From CAVSUZ01 sp963795415 (lineage in GTDB: Bacteria > Pseudomonadota > Alphaproteobacteria > Acetobacterales > Acetobacteraceae), in contig CAWCHQ010000002.1 in NCBI GenBank assembly GCA_963795415.1, forward strand, positions 434,001 to 498,000: a stretch of DNA of 64,000 nt. The letters run 5' to 3'. This document shows, one piece after another, positions 34,338-43,098 of the stretch; positions within the stretch are counted from its first letter, which is position 1, and each line of letters opens with the position of its first letter. The position numbers and the translations under genes are program-made. Below the pieces are notes generated by a model, which saw only the letters and a list, made by a program, of their open reading frames with translations, made no database searches and had not been told where the DNA came from.

Positions 34338-35204
34338 ATGAAAGCCGGCGCGGTCCTGCATCGTTTGCAAAATCTGCCGTTTGCGGAGCTGGCGGTGATC
34401 ACGGGCGGCGGATCGCCACTGATACTTGCGCCGCACCCGGACGACGAGAGCCTGGGGTGCGGAGGGTTCCTCGCCGCTGCCTCGGCGGCCAGAGCGCGAC
34501 CGGCGGTGGTATTCGTAACGGACGGCAGCGCGTCGCATCCGGGGTCGGGGCGGTTCAATGCGCGGGCGCGGGCCGAGGTGCGAGTGGCGGAGGCGCAGGA
34601 GGCCACACGGTTGCTGGGCGTCGCCCCCGACCGCGTTATATTTCTCGGGTTGCCGGACTCCCAGGCCCCCCATGAAGGTTCAGGTTTTGCGCGGGCGGTG
34701 GAGCGGATTGCGGCGTTCGCCGGCCAGTGCGGGTGCAGATCAGTTCTGGCGCCGTGGGCGCACGATCCGCACGGGGATCATGTGGCGGTGCATCGGATGG
34801 CGGCCGCCCTGGCCGGAGACGGCCTGCGGCACTGGTCGTATGTGGTGTGGGGCTGGACGCTGGACGCCGAGGCGTGGTTGCCGGACGAGTTGCCGGATGG
34901 CGTACGGCTGGCGATAGGTCCTTTCATGAAAGTGAAGGGGCGTGCGATCGCGGCGCACCGGTCGCAGCATGGGCACGTGTTCACAGACGACCCGGCGGGA
35001 TTTGTTCTTTGCCCGGAGTTCCTGGGATACTTTGAGCGACCATGGGAGGTGTTTCTGGGCGAGACTCAGGCGCTGCCTTCGCTGGAGCTTGCCGGCGATG
35101 ATGCTCGACCGGAACGGCGCGCTGATGACGAGGGTCGGAGTCGGAGTTCGTGTCGCCCCCTCCCCCTCCTGCAGGGGCGGGGGGACTGTGAGGGCCTCGG
35201 TTGA
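34338..35204 (+). CDS. PIG-L family LmbE-like deacetylase
   Basis: The protein has 288 residues. The zinc-site motif is LAPHPDDESLGCGGFLAA at 30-47 (His33, Asp35, Asp36); the third ligand His is in WAHDPHGDHVAVHR. PVVFVTDGSASHPG-like sequence follows. The family deacetylates N-acetylglucosaminyl compounds such as sugar-lipid or mycothiol-like precursors; the substrate here is unknown. Alternative start TTG 34311. The last about 20 residues are encoded by a C/G-rich palindromic repeat (35154-35184) and probably are an acquired tail. It converges with the molybdopterin oxidoreductase gene with one base between the stops. Confidence 0.82.
   Translation: MKAGAVLHRLQNLPFAELAVITGGGSPLILAPHPDDESLGCGGFLAAASAARARPAVVFVTDGSASHPGSGRFNARARAEVRVAEAQEATRLLGVAPDRVIFLGLPDSQAPHEGSGFARAVERIAAFAGQCGCRSVLAPWAHDPHGDHVAVHRMAAALAGDGLRHWSYVVWGWTLDAEAWLPDELPDGVRLAIGPFMKVKGRAIAAHRSQHGHVFTDDPAGFVLCPEFLGYFERPWEVFLGETQALPSLELAGDDARPERRADDEGRSRSSCRPLPLLQGRGDCEGLG
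35154..35184. repeat. GC-rich palindromic element (REP-like), copy 2
   Basis: CGCCCCCTCCCCCTCCTGC followed by AGGGGCGGGGGGAC can form a stem of C-run with G-run. It lies inside the final codons of the PIG-L gene, directly before the convergent oxidoreductase stop, and could act as a bidirectional transcription barrier. Related elements are at 31641 and 48424. Confidence 0.5.
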
Positions 35205-35205
35205 G

Positions 35206-37284
35206 CTACTCCGCGGCCATGGGCAGCGAAGCCATCTCTGCCCGCATCCACACCGCGGTGTCGTGGAACACCGCACCACCATTCGGCGGGGCGGGGTCGT
35301 CGCTGGTCAGCGCATTGATGCCGATGCCGCCTTCGTAGCACTCGCTGGGCCATATGCTTTCAACCACAACCACTCCCGGCTGCAGCCCGTCGAACAAGCG
35401 CACATGCACGACCACTTCGCCGCGGTTATTGCCGAGCCTCACGCGCCCGCCTTCGGTCAGTCCAAGACGGGTCGCGTCGGAAGGATGGACAAGCGCCGTG
35501 GGCCGGCCTTCCCGCCGGCGGGAGTAGGGCATCTCGGTGAAGGACGTGTTGAGGAAGCTGCGCGCCGGGGCGGTCACAAGCTGGAACGGACGTGTGGCGC
35601 CAGGCCGATCCTCGAAGCCGGCATAGTCCGGCAGTTTCGGCATGCGCGCGTGGTCGGGCCCGATGCTTGCCCAGTCGGGAGCAAAGCGGAAGCGGCCGCC
35701 CTTGTGCGGGAAGCCGGCCAGGAAGTGCGAATCCTCGAATGATTGCGCGGCATCGTGCCAACGGTTCCGCAGCACCGTCGCGGCATCGGGCCAGCCCGAG
35801 GCCTGTAAGGTGCGGTCGATCATCTCCCACGCGGTCATTTCAAAACCGGGATGCTTTGCGCCGAGCAGATGAGCCAGGCCGCAGATCACTTCGTGGTTGG
35901 AGCGGCATTCCCCCGGGGGGTCGATCAGCCTGGGGCCGATCTGAATATGCGTGTGTCCGCCGGCCTGATACAGATCGTCGTGTTCCATGAACATGGTTGC
36001 GGGTAGAACGACATCTGCCCAGCGAGCAGTTTCGGTCATGAACTGCTCATGCACGCACACGAACAGGTCGTCACGCGCGAAACCACGACGGACACGATTG
36101 CTGTCCGGGCATACGGTCAGCGGATTCTGGTTCTGAATAAGCAGGGCGTGGACTTGCGGGCCGTCGCCGAGGTCCCGGCGGTCGCCGGTCAGCACGCTGG
36201 CCATGCGGCTCATGTCCAGTTCGCGGACCGAGAGATCACGTACGTCCAGCCCTTCGATAAGGGTTTTGTCCCAGTGATAGATGCCGCGGTGGCTCCAAAG
36301 TGCGCCGCCGCCTTCATATTGCCAGGCGCCGGTTACGGTCGGAAGGCAGGTGACTGCATGTAGGCTTGCAGCGCCGTTCCGCTGGCGGGAGAACCCGTAA
36401 CCGATCCGGATATAGCTGCGCTTTGTCGTACCATACAGCCGGGCAAAGTCCTCTATCTGTTGGACCGGAATGCCGGTGATCGCCGAGGCCCATTCGGGGC
36501 CGCGTGACGACAGGTGCTGTTCCAGCTCCGCGGGGCAGTCGGCGTAGCGTGCCATGTAGGCGCGATCTGCCCAGCCGTCGCGAAAGGCGATGTGCATGAC
36601 GGCGCAGGCCAGCCCGGCGTCGGCCCCCGGGCGCAACGCGAGGTGCATATCGGCCACGGCGGCGGTGCCCGTGCGATAAGGATCCACCACGATCAGCTTT
36701 GCCCCGCGCTCCTTCCGTGCGCGGGTGATGTGGGTCATTACATTTACCTGAGTGGCGACCGGATTGCCGCCCCACATCACGATCAGGTCGGATTTGGCGA
36801 TCTCTCGCGCCTCTGGCCCGCGGTAGCCGCCGACGCCGGCGAACCAGCCGGCCTCGCAAATTGCGGTGCAGATGGTGAGCTTCTGCCGCGAATAGCGCAT
36901 CGCGTGGCGCAGGCGGTTGATGCCGTCGCGCTGCACGAGACCCATCGTCCCGGCGTAGTAGAACGGCCAGACGGTTTCCGTACCGTGACGCGCCGCAATG
37001 GTGGTGAACTGCTCCACGACGCGGTCCAGCGCTTCGTCCCATGTGATCCGGCGAAACTGGCCGCTGCCCTTCGGGCCGGTACGGAGCAGGGGGTGGGTGA
37101 GGCGGTCGGGGTGGTGGATGCGCTCGGCGTAGTGGGCGACTTTCGAGCAGATGACACCCGAGGTGTAGGTGTTGTCCCCGGCTCCGTGCACCGCACCGAT
37201 TCGTGAGCCGTCGAGAACCTCCACCTCCAGCGCGCAGGTGGAGGGGCAGTCGTGTGGGCAGGCGGAGTTACGGATTTCGCGCAT
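35206..37284 (-). CDS. molybdopterin-containing oxidoreductase
   Basis: This 692-residue enzyme is of the DMSO reductase/formate dehydrogenase superfamily. The N-terminal [4Fe-4S] cysteines are in NSACPHDCPSTCALEV with a fourth in GVICSKVAHYAERIHHPDRL. The molybdopterin domains contain RITWDEALDRVVEQF, LIVMWGGNPVATQVN, LIVVDPYRTGTAAVADMHLALRPGAD and the C-terminal MPYSRRREGRPTALVHPSDATRLGL. There is no signal peptide, so it is cytoplasmic. The family includes many uncharacterised oxidoreductases; the substrate is unknown. It is the last gene of the eight-gene operon, two bases after the aldolase gene, so it may oxidise or reduce a product of that pathway. It has no selenocysteine codon that I can see. 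Confidence 0.88.
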   Translation of the reverse strand: MREIRNSACPHDCPSTCALEVEVLDGSRIGAVHGAGDNTYTSGVICSKVAHYAERIHHPDRLTHPLLRTGPKGSGQFRRITWDEALDRVVEQFTTIAARHGTETVWPFYYAGTMGLVQRDGINRLRHAMRYSRQKLTICTAICEAGWFAGVGGYRGPEAREIAKSDLIVMWGGNPVATQVNVMTHITRARKERGAKLIVVDPYRTGTAAVADMHLALRPGADAGLACAVMHIAFRDGWADRAYMARYADCPAELEQHLSSRGPEWASAITGIPVQQIEDFARLYGTTKRSYIRIGYGFSRQRNGAASLHAVTCLPTVTGAWQYEGGGALWSHRGIYHWDKTLIEGLDVRDLSVRELDMSRMASVLTGDRRDLGDGPQVHALLIQNQNPLTVCPDSNRVRRGFARDDLFVCVHEQFMTETARWADVVLPATMFMEHDDLYQAGGHTHIQIGPRLIDPPGECRSNHEVICGLAHLLGAKHPGFEMTAWEMIDRTLQASGWPDAATVLRNRWHDAAQSFEDSHFLAGFPHKGGRFRFAPDWASIGPDHARMPKLPDYAGFEDRPGATRPFQLVTAPARSFLNTSFTEMPYSRRREGRPTALVHPSDATRLGLTEGGRVRLGNNRGEVVVHVRLFDGLQPGVVVVESIWPSECYEGGIGINALTSDDPAPPNGGAVFHDTAVWMRAEMASLPMAAE

Positions 37285-37286
37285 CG

Positions 37287-38063
37287 TCAGCTTCGGTAGT
37301 CCGGCCTGTCATTCTCGATGAGCTGCAACGCGGCATCCCAGACCATGGCGTAATGCTCATCGTTTTCCTGGGCGCGGAACTGTTCCGCCGTGTAATGGCA
37401 AACGTCCTCGGGGGGGTAGACAAGCTCGGCGCCACCCGCGAGCGCCGCGACCTGTGCGGCACAGGCGCGCTCCAGCATGTAGATCATGTGAAAGGATTCA
37501 GCGATCGAAGTGCCGCCGACCAGCAGACCGTGGTTGCGCAGGATCATCGCCTTGTGCGGGCCGAGATCGGCGACGAGCCGTTCACGCTCATCCAGTTCAA
37601 GAGCGATGCCTTCGTAACCGTGATAAGCGACGCGGCCATAGAATTTCAGCGCGTGCTGGCTGATTGGAAGCAGGCCATTTTTCTGGGCCGAGACGGCGAT
37701 GCCGGCGGCGGTATGGGTGTGCACGACGCAGATCAGGTCCGGCCGGGCCATGTGCACCGCCGAGTGGATGGTGAAGCCGGCGGCGTTGACGCGGCGGGAC
37801 TGGATATCGCCATCCTCGATGACGTTTCCATGCAGATCGATTTTCACCAGGTCGGAGGCGCATATCTGGTGGAAGTTGACGCCGTATTTGTTGATCAGAA
37901 AGTGATGATCGGGCCCGGGCAGCCGGGCGCTGATATGGGTGTAGATAAAGTCGGTCCAGCGATGATGCGCGATCAGCCGGTACAGCGCCGCCAGATCACA
38001 CCTGATCGCCCATTCCTGGTCTTGTATGCCGGTCCGGCTCGCGGGCGGAGCGATGACATTCAT
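37287..38063 (-). CDS. class II aldolase/adducin family protein
   Basis: The protein has 258 residues. The fold's zinc ligands appear in HTHTAAGIAVSA (His-Thr-His) and MILRNHGLLVGG (His); YTHISARLPG and FLINKYGVNFHQICASDLVKID form the N-terminal part. The family includes fuculose-phosphate aldolase, RuBP epimerase-like enzymes and decarboxylases; ERACAAQVAAL near the C-terminus suits the adducin-like type. It would cleave or epimerise a sugar-phosphate-like product. It overlaps the DUF72 gene by four bases and is followed two bases later by the oxidoreductase. Confidence 0.85.
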   Translation of the reverse strand: MNVIAPPASRTGIQDQEWAIRCDLAALYRLIAHHRWTDFIYTHISARLPGPDHHFLINKYGVNFHQICASDLVKIDLHGNVIEDGDIQSRRVNAAGFTIHSAVHMARPDLICVVHTHTAAGIAVSAQKNGLLPISQHALKFYGRVAYHGYEGIALELDERERLVADLGPHKAMILRNHGLLVGGTSIAESFHMIYMLERACAAQVAALAGGAELVYPPEDVCHYTAEQFRAQENDEHYAMVWDAALQLIENDRPDYRS

Positions 38064-38893
38064 TTCGGAAACTCCGTAGCGTGTTGGCGCCCATGATCGC
38101 CGGGCTGGGGTTTAAGGTCAATCAAGTCGGCTCGATGCCAGCCTATTGGCGGCAAGCATCGGATCAGCGCCATCGCGGCGATCGGGGCTTTCGGTTTGAA
38201 GCCATTGATCATGTACAGGAAGACGTCTCTGGAGCGCGGCTCCTGCTGTTCAGCCCAGTCGCGTGCTCGTTGGGCCCAGGTTTTGAGTGCCTCATTGGTG
38301 TATCCGGTCTCCACGTCCTGGACGCAGTGCCGCAGGCGCACGTAAGCAAACGATGTCGTGACGTCGGGAAGTTGCGGAAACGCTTCGTCATCGGTGATAA
38401 CGGGCGCTACGCCGTAGTCGCGCAGAAGCGCCATGAATTCCGGGGTTCGGAAACTTTCATGCCTTACTTCGACCGCGTGACGAATGGGCCGGCCATGCAA
38501 TTCCTGCGGCAGGAGCTTCAGGAAGCGTTCGAAGTCGTCGCGTTCGTAACGCTTCGCCGGCATGAACTGCCAGTTGACCGGCCCAAGCTTTTCCTGGAGT
38601 GTCATAACACCACTTGCGAAGAAGCGGGCGATGAGCGGCTCCGCTTCGGCGAGAACACGGCGGTTCGTGATGAAGCGCGCGCCTTTCACAGAAAATACAA
38701 AGCCTGCTGGCGTCGCGTCACGCCACCGGGCGAAACTTTCGGCCTTCTGAGTGCCGTAATAGGTACTGTTGATCTCGATGGATGTCAGTTGGTGGCTGGC
38801 GTATTCAAGTTCCTTCGCGTGCGCCAGGCCGACCGGATAGAAAGTTCCCCGCCAGGGCTCGTAGGTCCAGCCGCCGATTCCGACATAGATCAT
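38060..38893 (-). CDS. DUF72 family protein (TIM-barrel-like), paralogue 1
   Basis: The protein has 277 residues. Recognised by VGIGGWTYEPWRGTFYPVGLAHAKELEYASHQLTSIEINSTYYG at the N-terminus, FVFSVKGARFITNRR, a WQFMP segment and AVEVRHESFRTPEFMALLRDYGVAPVITD. The fold is predicted to be a TIM barrel with unknown activity; DUF72 proteins have no proved reaction. It lies inside the eight-gene operon between the mutarotase-like gene and the aldolase gene, with a four-base overlap with the latter. A second DUF72 gene is at 60726. Confidence 0.85.
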   Translation of the reverse strand: MIYVGIGGWTYEPWRGTFYPVGLAHAKELEYASHQLTSIEINSTYYGTQKAESFARWRDATPAGFVFSVKGARFITNRRVLAEAEPLIARFFASGVMTLQEKLGPVNWQFMPAKRYERDDFERFLKLLPQELHGRPIRHAVEVRHESFRTPEFMALLRDYGVAPVITDDEAFPQLPDVTTSFAYVRLRHCVQDVETGYTNEALKTWAQRARDWAEQQEPRSRDVFLYMINGFKPKAPIAAMALIRCLPPIGWHRADLIDLKPQPGDHGRQHATEFPK

Positions 38894-38905
38894 GGTGCGT
38901 TTCCG

Positions 38906-39829
38906 TCAAGCGGCAAGGAGTTTGAGTGTCAGAGAGAAGCGCCGCTTCTCGTCCACTGCGAGAACCGGCTTAGGCGCATTCGGCCTTGCGGTACATGGTT
39001 CTATACCGAGTACGCCCACGTTCCGCTGGAGGTTCCGCCAGGCTTGCAGGCAGGGCAGCGTGTCCGCAGCCCAGCTGGTTTCCAGCACGACCGGACAGAC
39101 CGGGGCGCCGACGCTCACAACGCCGAGTGGCCCAGGCAGTTCGTGCCACTCAACCGGCACGACCGCCACCTCGGGCGGGCTCAGCGGCCCGATTATCTGA
39201 ATACCATCAAGCGTTGCAATGGTTCCTTCGGCTACCAACGGATAACCAGGGTTGACGTGATAGAGCACCGCAATTTCCTGCGGATTGGGGCCGATGTTTT
39301 CCAGTACATCGACAACTCGCAGTTCGTTGCCGCCGATCGGCGCTTCGATTTGACGCGTGAGACGCAGCGCCTCGCCGCCAATCCGGTATTGCACAATCTC
39401 GCCCCGGCAGAACAGAAGCGGCTCGGGCGCATCCCATTGCTCGCCGTACGCGAGGAGCCGGCCGGGCGTGAAGGGGAGCCGGCCATGCAGCGGGAAGGCG
39501 CCTTCCGGTGCCCGCATATGTTCAAGGCCGCAGGTGACGAGCATGCCCGAGAAGCCGCGCTCCATGCCGCGTCCTTCGTCGTCCCAGTGCTCGTTAAGGC
39601 TGGGGCTGCGAAACCCGGTGGGCGATTGCCAGCCGAGTTGCACGCCACGCCACCAGAGAGGGCCGATGTCAAAGCTGCGGTCGCACAACACCCAGAAATC
39701 CAGCCCGCCACCGGGGGAGAAGGCGAGCGCGAGCACGCCTTGCTCCTGCCCGTCGTCGAGAACGATGCGGCGGACGGAAGCATGCTGGCGGATGTCGCCG
39801 AGCAGGTGGCGGGGCCGAAGCGGAGGCAT
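38906..39829 (-). CDS. DUF4432 family mutarotase-like protein
   Basis: The protein has 307 residues. It carries features of the DUF4432 family of galactose-mutarotase-like beta-sandwich proteins: GGGLDFWVLCDRSFDIGPLWWRGVQLGW, FSGMLVTCGLEHMRAPEGAFPLHGRLPFTPG, and IGGNELRVVDVLENIGPNPQEIAVLYHVNPGYPL. It probably binds a sugar ring and may catalyse anomer interconversion. DUF4432 genes often sit in sugar and polyol operons, which agrees with the transporter and sulfatase genes upstream. Gaps are 5 bases to the sulfatase gene and 12 to the DUF72 gene. Confidence 0.82.
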   Translation of the reverse strand: MPPLRPRHLLGDIRQHASVRRIVLDDGQEQGVLALAFSPGGGLDFWVLCDRSFDIGPLWWRGVQLGWQSPTGFRSPSLNEHWDDEGRGMERGFSGMLVTCGLEHMRAPEGAFPLHGRLPFTPGRLLAYGEQWDAPEPLLFCRGEIVQYRIGGEALRLTRQIEAPIGGNELRVVDVLENIGPNPQEIAVLYHVNPGYPLVAEGTIATLDGIQIIGPLSPPEVAVVPVEWHELPGPLGVVSVGAPVCPVVLETSWAADTLPCLQAWRNLQRNVGVLGIEPCTARPNAPKPVLAVDEKRRFSLTLKLLAA

Positions 39830-39834
39830 CGTTG

Positions 39835-41349
39835 TCAGCTCTCCTGAAGGCCAAGTCGGGCGTAAACTTCCGGCGGCGCCTCGTTTAGTTGCATGAGGCG
39901 GCGCATCAGTTCCGAAAGTCGCGCTTCGTTGACAGGGTCATGCAGCGGGTGGTCCTGGCCTGGGTCAGAGGCGAGGTCGTAGAGCCGCGTTTCGTCTTCG
40001 AGCAGCGCGCCCGGTCCGTACATGGCGTACATTGGCGACGTCTTCGTTACCGGTATGCGCAGGAGCGGCGCGCCTTTGGTGAACGCGAAAGGCGGGGCGA
40101 GTTTTGACGCCGCGAGTTCTTCGACCGAGAAGGGCGCGAAGATGTGGGTGGGCATCAGGGTGTACTGATAGACGTCCTGCTTATGCAGGTCGGGCGGGAA
40201 GCGGTGATAAGTATAGTGGCCATCCGTTACGTTTACCGCCCCGCCGAAATAGCCGAAGAGCAGGCCTTCCGGCCCGCGGTCGTCCTGACCGAGGAGCGGT
40301 AGCAGCGAGCGGCCCTGCATCTCCGGGGGTGGGCTCACACCGAAAATATCGAGGAATGTCGCGCCGAGATCGGTGGTCTGGGTGAGTGAGGTGCGGCGGG
40401 CACCCGGTCCGGCGTGCGAGGGGTGACGGAGAAACAGAGGGATATGAACGATCTCCTGGTAGAGATTCATCCGGTTCTTCGCCCAGAAATCATGCTCGCC
40501 GAGCAGGAAGCCATGATCGGTCGTGACGAGCAGTGCCGTGTTTTGCCACAGATTGTAGCGGTCGAAATAATCGAGCAGTTGTCCAAGCAGGAAGTCGCAG
40601 AGAGCGACGACGGCATAGTAATTGGCACGCAGCTCCTCGCACTCCTCCGGCAGCTCGTCCACGCGACCATAGCGCGGCCAGTCACGGATAGGCCCGTTCC
40701 AGCCTGTCCTGAATGCGTCTCTGAAGCGGGCCGGTGCATGGAAGGGCTCGTGCGGATCGAATGTTTCCAGCTGAAGCAACCAGTTATCGGCTTCCCGGTT
40801 ATTGTCAAGAAACTTGAAACCATGAGCGAAGCACTGCACTGACGGAAAGTCCTTTTCGTTGCGGATGAACTCCCGATTGACGATGTTGTGCCGCATGTAG
40901 CTGCGCTGTTTCGAAGTGAACTGGCGTTCGTGATACATCTCCCGCAGCCGGTCCCAATGGGGCTGCACCATTGCCTTCCATCGGTCGCCTTCCTGTCCGC
41001 GGACGAATTCGTGGCTGTCATAGCGCGTGTGGTAGGTAGCGCCGCCGTCCTCCCAGTAATGGAAGTGATCGGTGATAAGATGACTGTAAACTCCTGCGTT
41101 ACCGAGCAGCTCCGGGAAGGAGTTGTCGAACGGCTCCAGCGGTCCCCAGCTGCGATGCAGGAAAGACAGGCGTCCCGTCTGCATGTCGCGGCGTGCGGGC
41201 ATGCAGGGAAGGCTGCCGACATAATGGTTATCGAATGTCACCGCGCGGCGCGCGAGCCGGTCGAAATTTGGCGTTGGCACGCGCGTGCCGCCATAGGTTC
41301 CGAGTATGTGGCGGTTGAGCGAGTCGAACAACACGAAGACGGCTTTCAT
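39835..41349 (-). CDS. sulfatase family hydrolase
   Basis: The protein has 504 residues with the alkaline-phosphatase fold. The nucleophile motif is Cys49-Met-Pro-Ala-Arg53 (C-x-P-x-R), whose Cys becomes formylglycine; metal ligands include Asp9 and the Asp-His pair in VTTDHGFLLGEHDFW. The GSLPCMPARRDMQTGR context and long YHTRYDSHEFVRGQEGD insertion resemble sulfatases and phosphonate/arylsulfate hydrolases. There is no signal peptide, so it should act in the cytoplasm on an imported sulfate ester. Formylglycine-generating enzyme is not encoded in the window. It lies 13 bases after the permease gene. Confidence 0.85.
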   Translation of the reverse strand: MKAVFVLFDSLNRHILGTYGGTRVPTPNFDRLARRAVTFDNHYVGSLPCMPARRDMQTGRLSFLHRSWGPLEPFDNSFPELLGNAGVYSHLITDHFHYWEDGGATYHTRYDSHEFVRGQEGDRWKAMVQPHWDRLREMYHERQFTSKQRSYMRHNIVNREFIRNEKDFPSVQCFAHGFKFLDNNREADNWLLQLETFDPHEPFHAPARFRDAFRTGWNGPIRDWPRYGRVDELPEECEELRANYYAVVALCDFLLGQLLDYFDRYNLWQNTALLVTTDHGFLLGEHDFWAKNRMNLYQEIVHIPLFLRHPSHAGPGARRTSLTQTTDLGATFLDIFGVSPPPEMQGRSLLPLLGQDDRGPEGLLFGYFGGAVNVTDGHYTYHRFPPDLHKQDVYQYTLMPTHIFAPFSVEELAASKLAPPFAFTKGAPLLRIPVTKTSPMYAMYGPGALLEDETRLYDLASDPGQDHPLHDPVNEARLSELMRRLMQLNEAPPEVYARLGLQES

Positions 41350-41362
41350 CGCGAGCTCCTGG

Positions 41363-42184
41363 TTATTTCAGCGCGCCGGCGGTCAGCCCGCGCACGATCA
41401 GCCGTTGTGCTGCGAGCAGCAGCAGGATTGCGGGAACCATGGCGAGCAGCACGGAGGCGGCCATGCCCGTGTAGTCGATTGTGTTCTGCTGCGCGTATCT
41501 GCCGATCGCGATCGGCACCGTCGCGGTCTGGCGCTGCGAAAGCGTGAGTGTAACCACGAACTCGTTCCAGGAAAAAATGAAGGCGAGAACACCGGCCGCA
41601 GCCAGTCCCGGTCGCACCAGCGGCACCACGATACGGCCCAGCACCTGCGGGCTGGAGGCGCCGTCGATCCGCGCCGCTTCCAGCAGTTCCCGCGGCACAT
41701 CCTTGACGAAGACCAGCATCATCCACAGCACCATGGGCAGGTTCAACGTGGTATGCGCCAGGATCAGGCCAAGATAGGAGTTGTCGAGGCCCACGAAGCG
41801 GAACATCTGATACCAGGCGCCCGCGAATGTGATCGGCGGGAGCATTTGGAACAGCACGGACCAGCCGAGCAGTGCCGCACCAATCCAGCGGGGGCAGGGC
41901 ATATGGCGCAGCGAATAGGAAGCGAGCGTCGCGACAATGAGCACGAGCGCCGTACTTGCCAGCCCGATGAGCAGGGAGTTGCCGAAGTTGAGCGGATAAT
42001 CCGAGGAAGTCGGGTCGAGCACCGAAGCGAAATTCTTCAGCGTGGGAGTGAACAGGATCTGTCCGGTGAGCAGCGTGATCTGACGCTTGAAGGCGGCGGC
42101 TGCGATCCAAAGGAATGGCAGCAGCACCACTACCGATGCCGCAATGAGTGCGGCGTGCAGCGTCACTCGCTGGCGCAGTTTCAC
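41363..42184 (-). CDS. ABC sugar transporter permease (MalG type)
   Basis: This 273-residue inner-membrane permease has six helices. The EAA loop that contacts the ATPase is ELLEAARIDGASSPQVLGRIVVPLVRPGLAA. The N-terminal helix (ALIAASVVVLLPFLWIAAAAF) and FSWNEFVVTLTLS match the carbohydrate uptake CUT1 family MalG/UgpE subunit. It overlaps the MalF-type gene by four bases. No ATPase gene is encoded in this operon. Confidence 0.9.
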   Translation of the reverse strand: MKLRQRVTLHAALIAASVVVLLPFLWIAAAAFKRQITLLTGQILFTPTLKNFASVLDPTSSDYPLNFGNSLLIGLASTALVLIVATLASYSLRHMPCPRWIGAALLGWSVLFQMLPPITFAGAWYQMFRFVGLDNSYLGLILAHTTLNLPMVLWMMLVFVKDVPRELLEAARIDGASSPQVLGRIVVPLVRPGLAAAGVLAFIFSWNEFVVTLTLSQRQTATVPIAIGRYAQQNTIDYTGMAASVLLAMVPAILLLLAAQRLIVRGLTAGALK

Positions 42185-43092
42185 TCTGCGACCTGCCTTT
42201 CACGCCAGCGCGCGCCGAGCACGATCATCACCAGTAGCACCCCGATCAGGGCGAACACGGCGAGCGACATCGCCGCGCCGTATCCGGCGCGATCCTCGGT
42301 GAAGAAGCGGCGATAGATGGTGAAGCTCAGCACCTCGGTCGAAGTGCCCGGGCCGCCGCCGGTGAGCAGATAAACTTCGTCGAAAACCTTGAATGCCAGA
42401 AGCAGGCGGAAAATGAAGGTAACGAGTATTGTGGGCGCCAGCAGCGGCAGGGTGATGTGCCGGAACGCGGACCACTTGCCGGCGCCGTCGATGCGTGCTG
42501 CCTCGTAGACGTCGCGCGGCAGGGCCTCGACGCCGGCGAGCAGAATGAGAAAGCAGAACGGCATCCAGTGCCAGATATCGACGGCGATGATCGACCCGAG
42601 TGCCAGCGAGCGGTCGCCGAGCCAGTCCCGCGGTGTGAGTCCGGTCCAGTCCAGCGCGAGGTTGATGATGCCGAAATCGAAATTATACATCAGGCTCCAG
42701 ATCGCCCCGATGACGATACCGGGCAGGAGCAGAGGCAACAGGAAAATCAGGCGGTAAATCACCCGGCCGCGCACCGCCTCGCTGACCAGCAGGGCGAGCA
42801 GTAGGCCGAGCGCCATCTGTAGTGTGACGGCTGCGGCGGCGAAGATCAGGGTGTTGCGGACGCTGGCGCGGAGCAAGTTATCGCTTGCAAGGGAGGCGAA
42901 GTTGCGCCAGCCGACAAAGCTCCAGATGGGGTGGCCGCCGGTCCAGTGAACACGGTTCACGCTCAGCGCGGCGAGCATGATGACCGGCAGAACGGTGAGC
43001 ACACCAAACAGCAGCACCACAGGGGCGAGGGTTATTCCGCGCCAGAGGCGATCCTCGGCACCGGCGCGTCTCCCGGCCGGTCGTCGGCGCAT
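42181..43092 (-). CDS. ABC sugar transporter permease (MalF type)
   Basis: The protein has 303 residues with six predicted helices. The EAA loop is DVYEAARIDGAGKWSAFRHITLPLLAPTI. LAPVVLLFGVLTVLPVIMLAALSVNRV is the first helix, and FDEVYLLTGGGPGTSTEVLSFTIYRRFF is the C-terminal CUT1 signature. It forms the heterodimeric channel with the MalG-type subunit. It starts six bases after the substrate-binding protein stop. Confidence 0.9.
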   Translation of the reverse strand: MRRRPAGRRAGAEDRLWRGITLAPVVLLFGVLTVLPVIMLAALSVNRVHWTGGHPIWSFVGWRNFASLASDNLLRASVRNTLIFAAAAVTLQMALGLLLALLVSEAVRGRVIYRLIFLLPLLLPGIVIGAIWSLMYNFDFGIINLALDWTGLTPRDWLGDRSLALGSIIAVDIWHWMPFCFLILLAGVEALPRDVYEAARIDGAGKWSAFRHITLPLLAPTILVTFIFRLLLAFKVFDEVYLLTGGGPGTSTEVLSFTIYRRFFTEDRAGYGAAMSLAVFALIGVLLVMIVLGARWRERQVAE

Positions 43093-43098
43093 GGCGCT

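Noticed and set aside
34251..34673. Longer start for the GNAT-Nudix fusion
   Set aside because: The extension lies antisense to the start of the PIG-L gene and is Arg-rich; ATG 34250 directly precedes a plausible linker and the GNAT domain.
35206..37284. Formate dehydrogenase with selenocysteine
   Set aside because: selB in the window suggested a search, but the reading frame has no internal TGA and no formate dehydrogenase subunit genes are nearby.
37203..38096. Plus-strand open frame of 297 codons
   Set aside because: It is the antisense shadow of the aldolase and oxidoreductase genes, with no family features.
38081..39847. Plus-strand open frame of 588 codons
   Set aside because: It is opposite the DUF72 and DUF4432 genes, which have clear family motifs; long antisense frames are common at this GC content.
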